A stretch of DNA of 64,000 nt from Diabrotica undecimpunctata (GCF_040954645.1 NC_092811.1:84391063-84455062); one strand, 5' to 3'; numbered from the stretch's first letter, positions 10,513 through 22,299 are shown. Numbers and translations: made by a program. The notes: a model not told the origin generated them from the letters alone.

Positions 10513-11260
10513 ATGATCATTTACAAAAATTATGGCTTTCGCACAAAAATAGACTACCTTTATATTTCACAATATCAAAAATTTATTATTATGAAAAGTT
10601 GTTTGGAATTGAAAAACAATGTTTTAGTATGTAATTACATCCTTCTACTTGGAAAAAAAAATTGCACCTTCTCGTTAGGAGTTCAAATGTTACTTTTTCG
10701 AGGATACTGAGATCCTATTCGAATATCTATGATAAAAAAAACTAACGTTCAAATACATAAGCGAAATACATCGAATTAAAACCTTATACAGGGCCGCATA
10801 AAAGTACTGCTTTTTGAATTAAATGGAATTTTAAAAAAATAAAAGATTTTTGCATCTTCCCGTTAGGAATTCAGTATCTTTTCGAAGATACTGAGATCCC
10901 ATTCGAATATCTATGATAAAAAAAAACTAACGTTCAAATACATAAGCGAAAGTCATCGAATTAAAACCTTATACAGGGCCGCATAAAAGTACTGCTTTCT
11001 GAATTAAATGGAATTTTTAAAAAATAAAAGATTTTTGCATCATAACAACACCAGACCGAAAAGTACCTTTATATTTCACAATATCGAAAATTGTTGCGGT
11101 GTATTATTATTATTGGAATTTAAAACAATGTTTTAATATGTAATTACATCCTTCTACTTGAAAAAAAATTGCACCTTCTCGTTCGGAATTCAAATGTTAC
11201 CTTTTCAAAGATTCTGAGATTCCATTCGAATGAATTTATCTATGATAAAAAAAAACTAAC
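10513..11260. repeat. Degenerate tandem repeat block (A-B-B'-A')
   Basis: Two units of about 184 bp start at 10707 and 10891 (both beginning CTGAGATCC and including ACTAACGTTCAAATACATAA). They are flanked by two copies of another roughly 160-bp segment at 10553 and 11064 (TACCTTTATATTTCACAATA onward), 511 bp apart. A third partial copy of the first unit begins at 11214. Copies differ by small indels. The arrangement suggests a satellite seed or the tail of a rolling-circle element; no coding capacity is seen. Confidence 0.7.
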
Positions 11261-11622
11261 GTAGAGGCGAACTAACCGAAAAAAGATACGATTATTATTT
11301 ATTATTGAGTTATCTTGGGCACTTGTAGCAGGTCTGAGGCTTGACGTGTTTGTAATTTTTTTGACAGATATTTAGACTTAATCTGCATTCCGTTTGATAT
11401 TATCGGTTCTTTGTTAGCCTTTATATCATGTTCTTTGCAACGTATTTTCATTTAAAAAATTGCACTTTTCAAATTTGTAGTCAGTAATTTGTTTTCTATT
11501 TGTTGTAAAACTTTTAAAAATTTCCATATTTTTCCCCTTTCTCTCGGACGTCTTTTTTCTTTATGCTGATGTATTTCTTTCTGTCAAAATATCAGTTGGT
11601 ATGTTTTGATCATTGCTTATTA
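11261..11622. other. AT-rich spacer, nothing recognised
   Basis: No coding or repeat signal beyond base composition. Confidence 0.45.
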
Positions 11623-12074
11623 AGGTGGGTACACATATGCGAGCCGAACTGTTTGCGAACTGCTCGTGAGCTGTTCGCGAAGAGTTCGTCGAAAATATGT
11701 TTATGTTCAGGCTATCCAATACCCTAACTATCTAATAACAAACCAAGAATTAATTTACTTCGTTATTCTAAACATTTCGGTATTTTGTTTACATTATCTG
11801 TTATTAATTTCTCTCGCTACTTAGATAAGCAGCGCTCGTTCAGCAATTTTGTTTAACAGAATGATATCATCGCACACTTGGCAGAAACAATTTATAGACA
11901 CAATTTATAGTTCTGCGAACATTCTTTGTGTTCGTCCCAAAAACCGACATGCTGTGGTTCCTGACGAGCAACGAACGAACAGCTCGCTAGCGGTTCGTCC
12001 CGTCGTACAAATTAACGAATATAGCTTTCACAAACGGTTCGCGAACAGTTCTGCTCGCATATGTGTACCCGCCT
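11623..12074. mobile_element. MITE, 452 bp, Harbinger-like ends with TTA duplication
   Basis: The ends are inverted repeats: AGGTGGGTACACATATGCGA on the left and its near-complement (...TCGCATATGTGTACCCGCCT) on the right. The repeat extends about 45 bp with a few mismatches. TTA flanks both sides (11620-11622 and 12075-12077), the TWA duplication typical of PIF/Harbinger. There is no transposase inside; the internal open frame is only a by-product of the GC-richer ends. Confidence 0.75.
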
Positions 12075-12167
12075 TTAGAGTTTAAATTTACTTTAATTCT
12101 CTGTTATATTCTTTCTGGCATCTGTCGTTCCTTATTTCTTCAATTCTAATTCTTGGCAAGCTTTTAG

Positions 12168-12237
12168 GGAGAAAGAACATGGCTTGCATGCTGTATATGC
12201 AGAGGGCGGCGGATATTACGAATTAGAAGACATACAA
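12168..12237 (+). other. Candidate host exon, 70 nt
   Basis: A TTTTAG acceptor precedes, and a perfect GTAAGT donor follows, a stretch that translates as EKEHGLHAVYAEGGGYYEL plus EDIQ in one frame, with no stop. The composition is more protein-like than its surroundings. I do not recognise the protein and no partner exon is proven, so this is only a hint. Confidence 0.25.
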
Positions 12238-13540
12238 GTAAGTCCTGCCTTTTCTCTAACAGTCTGTTTCTTACCAGTATCTACATGTTTCGCACAATAA
12301 TTACAGCTTGTCAGTTATCAGTGGTAGTGGTACATTGAAGACAGACTTAGAGAAAGAAAAGCAGGATTATGAACCAAATTTCTCAATTTATGGGGTCGGC
12401 TCGCTTTGTGGCGCCAACTTGTGTTACTTGAATAGCAACTAACAAATTACTGTAATACTGTAAATTACGTAAGGTTACATCAATCTTCGTCGTGTCAAAT
12501 GCTTACTACGAATGTCTTAGACTTTTCCTTCTATTATCAAATATGGAAGCCTTACAAAAAATGATTAAATTTTACCTTCTGTTCAGACGACCTTTTAAAC
12601 TAAGTACACAGTGTAATATACATAATTATAACTTTCTATTACATTTTTTTACACCGTCATTAAAACAATTGATTAGAATTGCATTAAACATGTAAAAATA
12701 GCTACAAGTACATTAACAGTCTGCGTTTCTAAATGTGACTATCTATAACAGAAATAAAGGTTAAAGTTAATAGCCCAATTCAATTTTATTCACGGTGTAT
12801 TATCTCATTGAAACCGGTTTATCAAATAAGAACACTTAACATCTGTTCTTTACATTTTTAGTGTTTCTTAATCGTATGTGTACAGTTTTATCAATTGAAA
12901 CCAACATGTTACTTTCTCACGACGATTAAATCGTGTTGGTTATTTTAATACGAGTAAATGGAAAAGTCAGTCACTTCTATTTTTGTAATTTATATATACC
13001 TTCATTATTCAAGTTTAAATACCTTCAATTGTCAGTTAAAGTCCATATTTTTTAAATAATTTGATTGCAGCGAATTAAATTAATTCCAAAATTAAACAAA
13101 ATTATTTCATATCTACAAAAGCCCGTTTAAAATGAGTTGATACTTCTATCTAGGAACCTAAGCTTCACTAAATCATGGTATCTTATCTTTCATGGTAATA
13201 CATCATCATTGGTCGACTCGATTTACTTACGATCCAACGAATAGTATCCCGCTTGAAAATGAAATTAGTATTGCCAGCGTTCTGAGCTACCGAACTGACT
13301 GATGTTTAGGTTGGTTTCATGCTGGTTTTTTTGACACGATACTACATGATCGAATAATTGCTCATATTTGTATTGACGTTAAGTTACTTTCGTTCAAATT
13401 CATGGGAATGCATAAGAAAAAATATAAATTTCGCCGTTGTTCAATTGTTCAAAGGTTGTCAATTAAGTTGCAATCAATAAGGTAAGATCATAGGAGTAAC
13501 TGTTTTAATTAGAAACGTGTATAAAATATCTCTCTGTCTC
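12238..13540. other. AT-rich spacer, nothing recognised
   Basis: No transposon protein or clear repeat. A short plus-strand frame at about 12325-12440 follows an AG but is not convincing. Confidence 0.45.
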
Positions 13541-13582
13541 CAATGGCGCTACAGTCTATATCTAGCCTTGGCCTCCTACAAA

Positions 13583-13927
13583 CTATGCCCCCAAGCTTGC
13601 CGGTCCCGCGCCGATCTTCTTCAGGTTATTTTGGGCGTCTGCTGCCACTTCATCGTCCCATCTTTTCCGTGGCCTTTCTTTTGGTCTTGAGCCTTGTATT
13701 GTATTCTCTAAGGCTGTTTTCGGCAATCTTCGACCAGCCCATCGAAGTCTCTGAGGTTTAACGAATTCTGAGATCGGTGTTTCTTTGAACAGTTGGTAGA
13801 GTTCACGGTTGTACCTGGATCTCCAAACTCCGTTTTCTTTAATAGGTTCAAATATCTTCTTTGGGACTTTTCTTTCAAATACTTCCAGCTTTCTTTTTGT
13901 GTTTTCTGTCATCCCCATGCCTCGCAT
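13583..13927 (-). pseudogene. LINE family C C-terminal region
   Basis: A 114-codon open frame reads KLEVFERKVPKKIFEPIKE, YNRELYQLFKE, LRWAGRRLP and RPKERPRKRWDDEV. This is the basic C-terminal tail that follows the reverse transcriptase in RTE-like and related LINEs. The remainder of the RT lies upstream on the same strand in other frames. Confidence 0.7.
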
Positions 13928-14730
13928 CCATAACTATTGATCTGATAATAGTTCTAGACACTAATTTTCGATCTCCAGTGTATGTTTTTGGAGCAGAACA
14001 CATTGACGAGTGAAAAATAATTTTTGTTTCCCTTTACTATTCTTCTTCGAATTTCTGGTTCTTCTGTCCCATCCGTGCAACTCCCAAATATGTGAAACTT
14101 TCTACAGTTTCAATATCATCGTCTAATTCAACTGTGTGAATGTTTCCCCTAGCCCCTTACCTGTGTTAGTTGTTTTGTCTTTTGAATAATTATTTCTAGT
14201 CCGGTCTCTTTTGCCCCTGTTTTTAACTGTGAATATATTTCTGTCGCCTCTTTCGTTCTGCGAGAGATAATGTCAATGTCACCGGCATAAAGGGCAATCT
14301 ATAATGATTTATTTTTTATGAGGTTAGCTCCTCCTATATTCAACTTTCTTATCACATATTCGAGAATCAGGTTGAATAGCTCCGGTGCAAACCCGTCTCC
14401 TTGCTTTAATCCTTTAACTATGGAAAAGTTCTCAGTGAGCTCATTTTGTATTCAGACTGTTGACGAGTCCATTGTTGCTTTTACTGGTCGGATGTATTTT
14501 TGAGTTAGGTTAAAGCTATGCCATATATGATATAACTTGTGTCTACTGATTGAGTCTTAGGCCTGTTTAAAACCTATGAATATGTTGTGTACGCTAATGT
14601 CGTATTCCCAAGATTCGTGTAAAATTTGTTTCACTGCGAATCGCTAATCAGTTGTAGATCTTCCTTGTCGGAAACCGGTTTGATATTCCCCGACAATATT
14701 TCTAGTTAATTATTGTGAGTCGTTCGTTTA

Positions 14731-15588
14731 AGGTCGTGGCATATTATCATGCACGTTGCGTTTCCAGCACGTAGCGTTTAGTTTCCGAAAAGTATAATTT
14801 AAATGGTTTTAAATATGAACAATTCACACTGTCAGGAACGTAGCGTATCAGACACCTTACGTATCCGTTCAGTATAAAGGTTGCGGCATATTATCATGCA
14901 CGTATAGTTTCCGGCACGTAGCGTTTCCAGTCCAGCAATCGGACTGCACGTTCACATTTTCATACATAGAACCTTTCAGTTTGGTTCGGTGAAGATATGA
15001 TCTCGCTTTTCTCGACAAAAGTTATGTGCAATTGCTCTTCAACATAACAATGAAGAAAGAAAAACTGTAGTAAAAAGAAAGTTTGAAGTACATCCAACGC
15101 TAAGAGAAAGGAAAAAGAAAGGTGAATACTGGATTTTATACAAAGAATTAATTGATGACGATGAAAAATATTATGGCTATTTTAGAATGAATAGGTTTCA
15201 GTTTGAATATATTTTAAATTTAATTACACCTTCAGTTAAAAAACAAAATACTACATTTAACGAAGCCATACATATCAAACCAAAGAGTATTTTTAAAAAA
15301 CAAGAGGTATCACTTCCGTGCAAAAGTCCTAATTGTTTATCACTTCCGTGATTAATTGTCACAAAACAAAAAACAAATGCATAAATGACAAAATAGCCTC
15401 GAAAATTATATTTCTAAATATTCTGTATCAAAATCAAGCAAATAAACATAAACATAAACATTTTTTTTTCTCTTCACCGCACCAAACTGAAACGTTCTAT
15501 GTGTGAAAATGTGAACGCGCAGTCCGAATGCTGAACTGAAAACGCTACGTGCCGGAAACTATACGTGCATGATAATATGCCGCGACCT
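14731..15588 (+). mobile_element. PIF/Harbinger element, 858 bp, with exact TTA duplication
   Basis: The termini are inverted: AGGTCGTGGCATATTATCAT at 14731 and ...ATGATAATATGCCGCGACCT ending at 15588. TTA is present on both sides (14728-14730 and 15589-15591). A second left-end-like segment starts at 14878 (AGGTTGCGGCATATTATCAT), so the left end is duplicated. It sits inside LINE family C, whose protein reads across once it is removed. Inside is a Harbinger transposase N-terminal fragment. Confidence 0.8.
15001..15330 (+). pseudogene. Harbinger transposase N-terminal fragment (HARBI1-like)
   Basis: A clean plus-strand frame of about 100 codons reads SRFSRQKLCAIALQHNN, KFEVHPTLRERKKKGEYW, DDEKYYGYFRMNRFQFEYIL and KKQNTTFNEAI. 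The YF-R-M...F-YIL and KQNTTF motifs are characteristic of the region just before the DDE domain in PIF/Harbinger nucleases. The catalytic domain is entirely missing; an internal deletion produced this short non-autonomous copy. Confidence 0.75.
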
Positions 15589-16439
15589 TTAGAATGTAAA
15601 TAAAAACTTTGTATGCTGTGTAAAAGGGGGTTATGCCGCGATAATTTTCTTATTACAGTTTATCACATTTTTTATAGATTGGGCCTATAACCCCAGTTTT
15701 CCAGTCTCTAGGGATCGTTTTATTATTCCAAATCTTGTTTATGAGCATATGCATTTGTCCTACTAGGCGTGCCACCTAATTTATGTAGTTCAGACGAGTT
15801 GTCAATACCTGTAGCTGGTTATCCAGCCCTTCTTGATTTCTGCATAGCTTCTCTTTAATTACATAGATATTTATACGCTTCTCTTATATCTTTGATTTGA
15901 AGATGTTATCCCCTTTCCTGTTTTATATAGTACCTATAATACCGTTTTTGTATTTTCTTTTATTCGTTCGACGTATGATTTCTTTTCTGTACAGCCTCTT
16001 TACACTCTTACACTCACGCCATTACTTTGGTTTTGATTTTGTTCCCAATGTTCTTCGATGCCTAGACGGTATTTGTGTTATTTCTGTCTCATAGTTCTGT
16101 TTGATATCTTGTCTTTAATTTTTGTATATCTAGTTATTTTGTAGTTTGTTCCTTGTCCCTCCTGTTTCTCTGAATTTTATATCTATATTTTATCTGTACT
16201 AGGAAATGGTCAGATCCTTCGCATGCTCCTCTTCGGCTCCTTGCATCTTATAGGCTTGTTTGCGCCCTTTTTTATCTATCAAGAAGACATGATCAATTTG
16301 GTTGGCGTTTGTTCCTGTTTTTTCTACTGTCAAAGTTGATTAGGAATTCTCTATTTTCATTGGTGTCTTCATGGAGTGAATATTAATGCTTCCTAACACA
16401 AGTTCTTCTTTACCTATTTGAGCATATCTCGTCCGTTTT

Positions 16440-17075
16440 GGGTATAGTTATTTTATCCCATCTTATCCCATCTTTCTACTAAGTCTTCTTTTCCTTTTCC
16501 AACAAAATTCGAACTTACAAGCACAGACTTATTATCTTGCCATTTGCATAAAACCACAGTTCCTTTATCATTTACCACTTCTTCGCTATATCCCCGTTCT
16601 TTTTTTGTAATTGTTTATCTGTTGTGACTGAAGGTTTCTGAAATCTGTCAATTCTTATAGTTCCAACAGAAAATATATTTTTCTTATAGAGGTCTTCAAA
16701 AAGTTTGTAACTAGAAAAAAAATTGTCGAACTAAAGATATTTTTCTTTTGGAATATCTTTGGCCAGGTGCAGAACAACTGATGAACCTAAACCAAACTCG
16801 TCGATTAACTATTTTGGAATTTCGGTTGTTAAACCTTGGTAGATTATAAAGTCATAAACAATTCCACTTTCTTCACACAGAACAAAAATTTTAATGCCCC
16901 AGTGAACGGTACAATCTGCTCATCGGCATACAGATTTGTTTCTTTTTGCAACTCAGTACAACGTTTTCGGATACTCTCAAAAAATGGTCTCACTTTGTAC
17001 AATTTATCTATACAATCGTTAGGTTTCTCTAGATTGTTAACAATATTTACAATACTCCTAAGCTTAAAAAATCTG
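16440..17075 (-). pseudogene. piggyBac transposase fragment (1)
   Basis: On the minus strand, DRFFKLRSIVNIVNNLEKP leads into DKLYKVRPFFESIRKRC, the LYADEQIVPF block (first catalytic D), FCVKKVELF, HLAKDIPKEK in a shifted frame, FDNFFSSY (second catalytic D) and, at the other end, KGKEDLVERWDKM. This order matches the DDE_Tnp_1_7 domain of piggyBac-like elements. Several stops and frameshifts make it inactive, and the N-terminal part stops at about 17075, where TAGTAAATT-rich DNA begins. Confidence 0.75.
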
Positions 17076-17199
17076 TCTTAATTAGTAAATTAATTTAGTA
17101 ATTTAGTAAAGTAATTTAGGTAAATGTACCAGTAGTTGACATTATAAGAAGAAAAAAACCCTTATTTTGCCTCAAACCGATGTTGTTGAACTTAACTAA

Positions 17200-20100
17200 A
17201 AAATATATGTATGCCACTCCCAGATTTAGCCATACGGCTCTCACTCCCTCTAAGGGGAAAATTCACTCATCCCAGATACCTACGGTATCAAAAGGATTGA
17301 GCTCTGGTGGGACTCTTTCCGTGTTATCGAGCCCTAGGTGACTTGGTATGCTGGAGTATCTCCCAAAAATTTTCGTACACATCTGGATGTTGAGAGAAGT
17401 ACAGCTTTCTGCATGGTCTTGTAGAGATGTTCATTCAGACCTAGCTTTCTTATATTTTCTAGGAGGTTCTTCGGAATAACTCCAGTAGTAGAGAGAATAA
17501 TAGGTATTGTCTGGGTACTTTCCATTCTCCACTATCTTCGTATTTGAATTTCCAGATCCCTGTATTTGGCGATCTTTTCGTTTTGTTTAATACGAAGATT
17601 GTTGTTGTTGGGTATCGCCACATCAATTAGTGTTGTTTGTCTCTTTAGTTTATTAACTAGTATGAGATCTGGTCTATTATGTGCCACTGTTTGGTCTGTG
17701 AGCACAGTGCGGTCCCAGTATAGCTTGTAGTTATCATTCTCAAGTATACTTTCAGGAACGTATTGATAATATGGGAGATGGTTTGTTTGGAGAAGTCCCA
17801 GTTTGATGGCTATCTCTTGATGAAGGATCTTTCCTACTGAGTCGTGCCGTTCCTTATATTCAGTTGCAGCAAATGCCTGGCAACCCCCCCGTCTTTGACG
17901 ATATATTTCAGGTAATTTTTTGTTGGTATAACCTGATCCTGAATGGCGAGTAATGAACCTTCTGTTTCAGGGAACAACTTTCCTGATGTCAGCCAATAGT
18001 TCGACGCTTTATTGTCGACGTGGTCTTGACTGACCTCATTAGGATGTCGCCCGTGAAGAGGTTTACCCATCCAGGTGCGCATTTTTTCGTCCTTAGTAAG
18101 ATGGTTTATGCGCATTTCTGGTTCCCTCAGTTTGATCGGTGTTGTATCATCTCCTGCACAAATCGCGCGATATAGAGTAGATGTCTCAGCCTGCATCTGA
18201 AAATAAGTTCTTAAATTAGTAATGTGTTTTTCTAGTTGCTCACTTATATCCATAAGTCCTCGTCCTCCTAAATACCGCGGTAATGTCGTTCTTTCTATTG
18301 CGCTTCGAGGATGGTGTTTTTGTGCCTTTGTGAGGTGTGTTCGTACTTTCCGCTGAAGATTTTCTATATCCGTTTTTGTCCACTTAACAATACCAAACGA
18401 GTAGCTAAGCGCGGAACATGCATAGGTGTTTAGTGCCTTAAACAAATTTTTACTATTAAGGTGTGAACGAAGCAGCTGTTTTACCCTTCGTATAAACTCA
18501 GTTGTTATCTCAGTTTTCATTTGCTTATGGTCAATCTTCCGCGCTTGCTTTATTCCGAGGTATTTATACATATCATTTTCACCCATGGCCTCGATGTTCT
18601 GGCCGTTTTGCATATCGAATCCACCGGGCTGAACCTTTCCTTTAATTATATTTAAGACACGGCACTTATCAAGGCCGAAGTGCATACTAATGTCATTAGA
18701 GAAATTTTCCACTGTTTTCAGCATCTGATCCAGGTGGCATCGAGTAGAAGCCAATAGTTTTAAATCATCCATATACAATAGATGATTGAGCTTTGCCACA
18801 ACAGTAGTGTTATTTTTGATGCTAAAACCTGTGTCAGTTGAGTTCAGTAGCTGGGATAGGGGGTTCATCGCTAGACAAAACCACAGTGGGCTCAACGAGT
18901 CTCCTTGAAATATGCCCCGGTTGATTGCAATATTTTCAGTTTCGATATTGTTTTCACCAGGTATTTGGAGGTGAATTTTTGTCTTCCAATCTGACATTAT
19001 ATGTTTTAAAAAGGTCACTATGTTATCATCGACTTTATATATTTTTAATATATCTACAAGCTATTCATGCGGCACTGAATCAAACGCTTTCTTGTAGTCG
19101 ATGAAAGCAGTAAAGAGATTCCTTTTTTTGCTATAAGCTTGGTTAGAAATGACAGAGTCGATGATAAGTTGTTCTTTGCAGCCCATGGAACCCTTAGCGC
19201 ACCCTTTCTGTTGGGGCTCTATGATATTGTTTAGAGCACAGTGTTGGTAGATACGCCGGGCTACACAGGATGTGAGCAATTTATACAGAGTTGGAAGACA
19301 AGTAATTGGGCGATATTTGGTTGGATCTTGGGTGTTATTTTGATCTTTTGGTATTAAATAAGTTGTTCCCTGGGTTAGGAAAGATGGTATTTCCTGCGGA
19401 TTAGAAATAATGTGATTAATTAATGCTGATAAGCACTCATGAATACTCCAAAACTTCTTAAGCCAGAAGTTTTGAATGCCGTCTGGTCCAGGAGATTTCC
19501 AGTTATGAAGCTCTTTGATAATATTTGAAACTTCTTCAGTAGTAAAGGGTTCGTAGGGAGTAGTAACGTAGTGTTGGCAGTTGTGCGCCGTATCTTCAAT
19601 CCATCCAGCATTGGTGTTAAGAGCAGCTGGTGTGGAAAGTTGATTTCCCCAAAACTCATGGATTTCTTCTTGGCTTGGGTACGATTTATTGGCACTTTCT
19701 GCAGTAGAATTGAGTTTCCGATAGAACGCCTTCTCGGCATTCTCAAAAAGCATATTGTCGGATTTTCGTTTGTTACTAATTTTGTATCTTCTTAGTCGGC
19801 CTGAGTAAACGGAAAGTTTTTGTTTTAATGTATCCAGGCACTGTTGTGCTGTGTTGTTTGCTGGATTATATTGTGAGTGTCTTGCGGTGGTTATCATTAT
19901 TTCTTCAGCTCTTCTGATTACTCTTCTACTTGTTGTCCCTCGAAGATATTCCGTGATTTGACCAATGTCCCTACGTAATGCTTCAATTTTAATAAGCAGC
20001 CGTTTTTCCCAAGGTGCAACTCTGTTATATGTCCTTTCGATATTAGTACCCCGTCGTGTTCTGATCTTAATGCCCATTACATTAGCAATTGCTGTTGCTG

Positions 20101-20480
20101 CACAGTAAATCAGCATATGCAAATATTCTAATGTATGAGCTTCCACGATATAATTGGATAGGACTTCAGTGTTCATAAATTGTAACAGCGCACCTAGTTT
20201 CTTACAAGAGTTTATTTTTGGTAGCTGTGGTCTGCTAAGTGGATTTGTTCCATTAAACTCTTGTACGGCACGTGCCATTTCTCTTACAAGGCTATCGTGC
20301 AACTCGCTGTTGTCCTGCTGCGTATTTACAGGTTGAGTTTCTTGCATGATGCCACTTATTAATATGTTTATTATTTATGATATTTATGAGATTTGTTTCT
20401 CCTGTACCTGATGTTCCTAAAGTTGTTGTTGCAGTTTTTGAATGACATTTCCTTGTACTAAACTTGCGTTTATTTCATCT
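17200..20480 (-). mobile_element. R4/Dong-type LINE with restriction-like endonuclease, nearly full length
   Basis: A minus-strand element of about 3.2 kb. It has a single long coding region followed by a short 3' UTR that contains CTCGATAACACGGAAAGAG and ends near 17205. Unlike the other LINEs here, its endonuclease lies C-terminal to the RT and is of the PD-(D/E)XK restriction-like type, as in R4, Dong, NeSL and R2. It lies between a piggyBac fragment and candidate piggyBac N-terminal exons, so it may have inserted within a piggyBac copy. Confidence 0.75.
17334..20347 (-). pseudogene. R4/Dong-type RT plus restriction-like endonuclease
   Basis: About 1000 codons from ATG at 20347. An N-terminal region (1-250) of unknown role precedes the RT: WKSPGPDGIQNFWLKKF, KYRPITCLPTLYKLLTS, KGCAKGSMGCKEQL, FIDYKKAFDSVPHE, then a TAG at 19061-19063, same frame on to RGIFQGDSLSPLWFCLA and the catalytic YMDD (18764-18775). 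Downstream a deletion near 17870 removes the expected CCHC knuckle and shifts the frame; it resumes as EYKERHDSVGKILHQEIA and then the endonuclease HNRPDLILVNKLKRQTTLID and VAIPNN, with the RPD...D catalytic spacing. A TAG near 17527 precedes the last 63 codons. Few lesions, so fairly recent. Confidence 0.8.
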
Positions 20481-20632
20481 CATTTCTAGTTTTGGTCTGT
20501 TCTTTTTTTTTTGTAGATGATTTTAAATTTTTCTGTAAGCTATCAACAGGGTTGTATATTAATTGCTTCTTCTAAAAATACCAAAGGTTAGAATGTTGTT
20601 TAGTATTAATTAATATTTTTTACCTACATTAG

Positions 20633-21060
20633 ATAATTCATGAGAAGAGCCTGGAACATCGCTCATAGACAAAACAGGAATGTCCTCATCAATTTTTTCA
20701 TTACAGACATCTTCTATGTCTCATTGATCTTCAATTTGAGATAAAACATTAGCTAATTGTTCAAATTCATCCTCATCATCTAAAAACGACCTTAGAATCT
20801 TTTGGTCTTTTGGATGATCCGGATTAAATCCGAAAACAAAAATATCAACATAGACCTGTAGTCCATTGCAATGGACATCATATTTTAATGTTTGATATCG
20901 ACAAAAAACAACAATAAATCATTATGTCGAATAAGCAGTATAAAAATTGATATGTCTACTATTATATAAAATAATATGTGGTTACATAATAATAAATTTA
21001 CGACTCGAAGAAACATTATATTTACTTACGCTTTCCGGGGTATCGTGAATTCGCCATGGC
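20633..21060 (-). pseudogene. Candidate piggyBac-like N-terminal exons
   Basis: On the minus strand, an ATG-led piece (MANSRYPGK) ends at a GTAAGT donor near 21033. A second stretch after an ACTACAG acceptor near 20868 reads VFGFNPDHPKDQK, SFLDDEDEFEQLANVLSQIE, a TGA, then NEKIDEDIPVLSMSDVPGS and a GTAAAA donor. Acidic N-termini of this kind are common in piggyBac-like proteins, and a TGTCCATTGCAATGGACA-like palindrome flanks it (near 20869). The reading phases of the two pieces do not join cleanly, so the assignment is weak. Confidence 0.3.
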
Positions 21061-21311
21061 ACACTATCTTTAAAAGCACTTAACACAGCTATGATTCAAA
21101 CTAAACTGAAAGTGAAAATTTTAAGACTAGTAGTAACTGAGATATGCAAAATAAAAAAGAAAAATTAGTTGTCAGCTATTTACAGGAGTTTAATTTTGTT
21201 GTAGGGCTTATGTAAATGTATGTCCATTGTAATGAACACCGGGTCTGAAAGGGATATATACTTTCCACAAGGAAACTAAGTTCCTGTAGTTGGCTGTATA
21301 CCATGTATCAC

Positions 21312-21534
21312 AAAAAATTTAAGTAAAAATCCTTTATAAAAGGTATATACATATAAATTAAAAACCCAAACGGGCTATGTCATGAAGACAAAAAGTTTTC
21401 GGAAACCATGTTCCATCATCAGTGTCCTAAAAAGTATATACCTAACCACTTTAATTAAAAAGAACATGAAGTTAAGATTATGACCAAGGTTAATACAAAA
21501 TGTGGTTAATACTTACTAGGTGTACATGTTTACA
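21312..21534 (-). repeat. Penelope pseudo-LTR, left, inverted copy
   Basis: This is the reverse complement of 25272-25483 with a handful of substitutions and a few indels. It includes the hammerhead-like core on the minus strand at 21387-21422. Outside it, 46 extra bases (21265-21311) separate it from the putative TSD; such extra terminal bases are known for Penelope insertions. Confidence 0.75.
21387..21422 (-). ncRNA. Hammerhead-ribozyme-like core in left pseudo-LTR
   Basis: Minus-strand copy of the core seen at 25377-25412: CTGATGA (21416-21422), stem-loop, GAAA (21397-21400), GTC (21387-21389). Stem III loop differs by one base from the right copy. Confidence 0.5.
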
Positions 21535-21590
21535 CCTTACATGTACATGTACTTAAAACCCTGCAGGAGACTGCGTTCCCCAGAGACCTT

Positions 21591-22084
21591 ACCACCAAAC
21601 CCAATTATGTTTCACTTCCATACCATCACGAGAGTCTTTCTGGAGATATTCGAAATCTCATCAAATGTTCGGTTGAAAATATCCACGTTTCTTTTAAAGT
21701 ACCCAATAATTTGGGTCAACACATATCTAATTCTAAAGATCCCATCAATTATATGAACCATAGTTGTTGTTATTGACTAAAATGTTCAGATTGTGATGCC
21801 ATCTAGGAAGAACATGTAGATCATTGTCTTCAATCTCCCTAGAACACACAAAAAGAGAAAACACCTCCACCTTCTCTCAACATCTAAAAGAACATAACCA
21901 CACACTTAATATCCCAGAAGATGTATCACTTATCCACAATATCCCCCAAAAAAACTTTCTCAAACTAGACCTATACGAAGACCTTGAAATCATCAAAGAA
22001 AAACAAAAAAGTCCAAATTGTGTTAATCGTCATGTCTCATTCAATCGAGACTTCCTCCCACTCCATCGCCAATTATTCTCATAA
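21591..22084 (+). pseudogene. Penelope GIY-YIG module (C-terminal part)
   Basis: The plus-strand translation gives TTKPNYVSLPYHHES, ENIHVSFKVPNNLGQHIS, NSKDPINYMNHSCCY, a stop, KCSDCDAI, and after a one-base shift GRTCRSLSSISLEHT, FSQHLKEHNHTLNI and KKNFLKLDLYEDLEII before a natural stop. This is the connector and GIY-YIG nuclease of a Penelope protein; the CxxC pair and the GRT that follows the YVG position are visible. The last 86 codons are open. The reverse transcriptase part is missing from the element. Confidence 0.7.
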
Positions 22085-22299
22085 CCCACATCCTTAATTT
22101 ACTTCCACAATAAAATTTACATTTATCATTATTCGTTCGTCAATTATTCATCTTCCTTAGTTCACTCCAAAACTTCTCAATAGATCAAAATCTCTATCTT
22201 TCCCTACTCCTTTCTATTTAACCTACATTTCAGATCTGATCCCTATATTTAATGTTCTCCTTGCTTCTTTTCGACACAATTGTCGAATTCAGTCATTGC

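Larger units (their letters stand above)
13543..16430 (-). mobile_element. LINE (family C), degenerate, split by a Harbinger element
   Basis: The minus-strand protein can be followed through frameshifts: an endonuclease end (NQIDHVFLIDKKG, then SDHFLVQ, 16180-16330), RT blocks IPRDWKTGVIGPIYKK and YRGITPFYTAYKVF (15610-15720), then after a gap GEYQTGFRQGRSTTD (about 14680), GLKQGDGFAPELFNLI, YAGDIDIISRR (catalytic YADD mutated to YAGD), and the C-terminal frame 13583-13927 with RLRWAGRRLP and GSRPKERPRKRW. The gap is the Harbinger element at 14731-15588. This is an old copy with many stops. Confidence 0.75.

Noticed and set aside
10553..11230. CRISPR array
   Set aside because: Eukaryotic context, units are long (about 184 bp) and few, and there are no short identical repeats with variable spacers.
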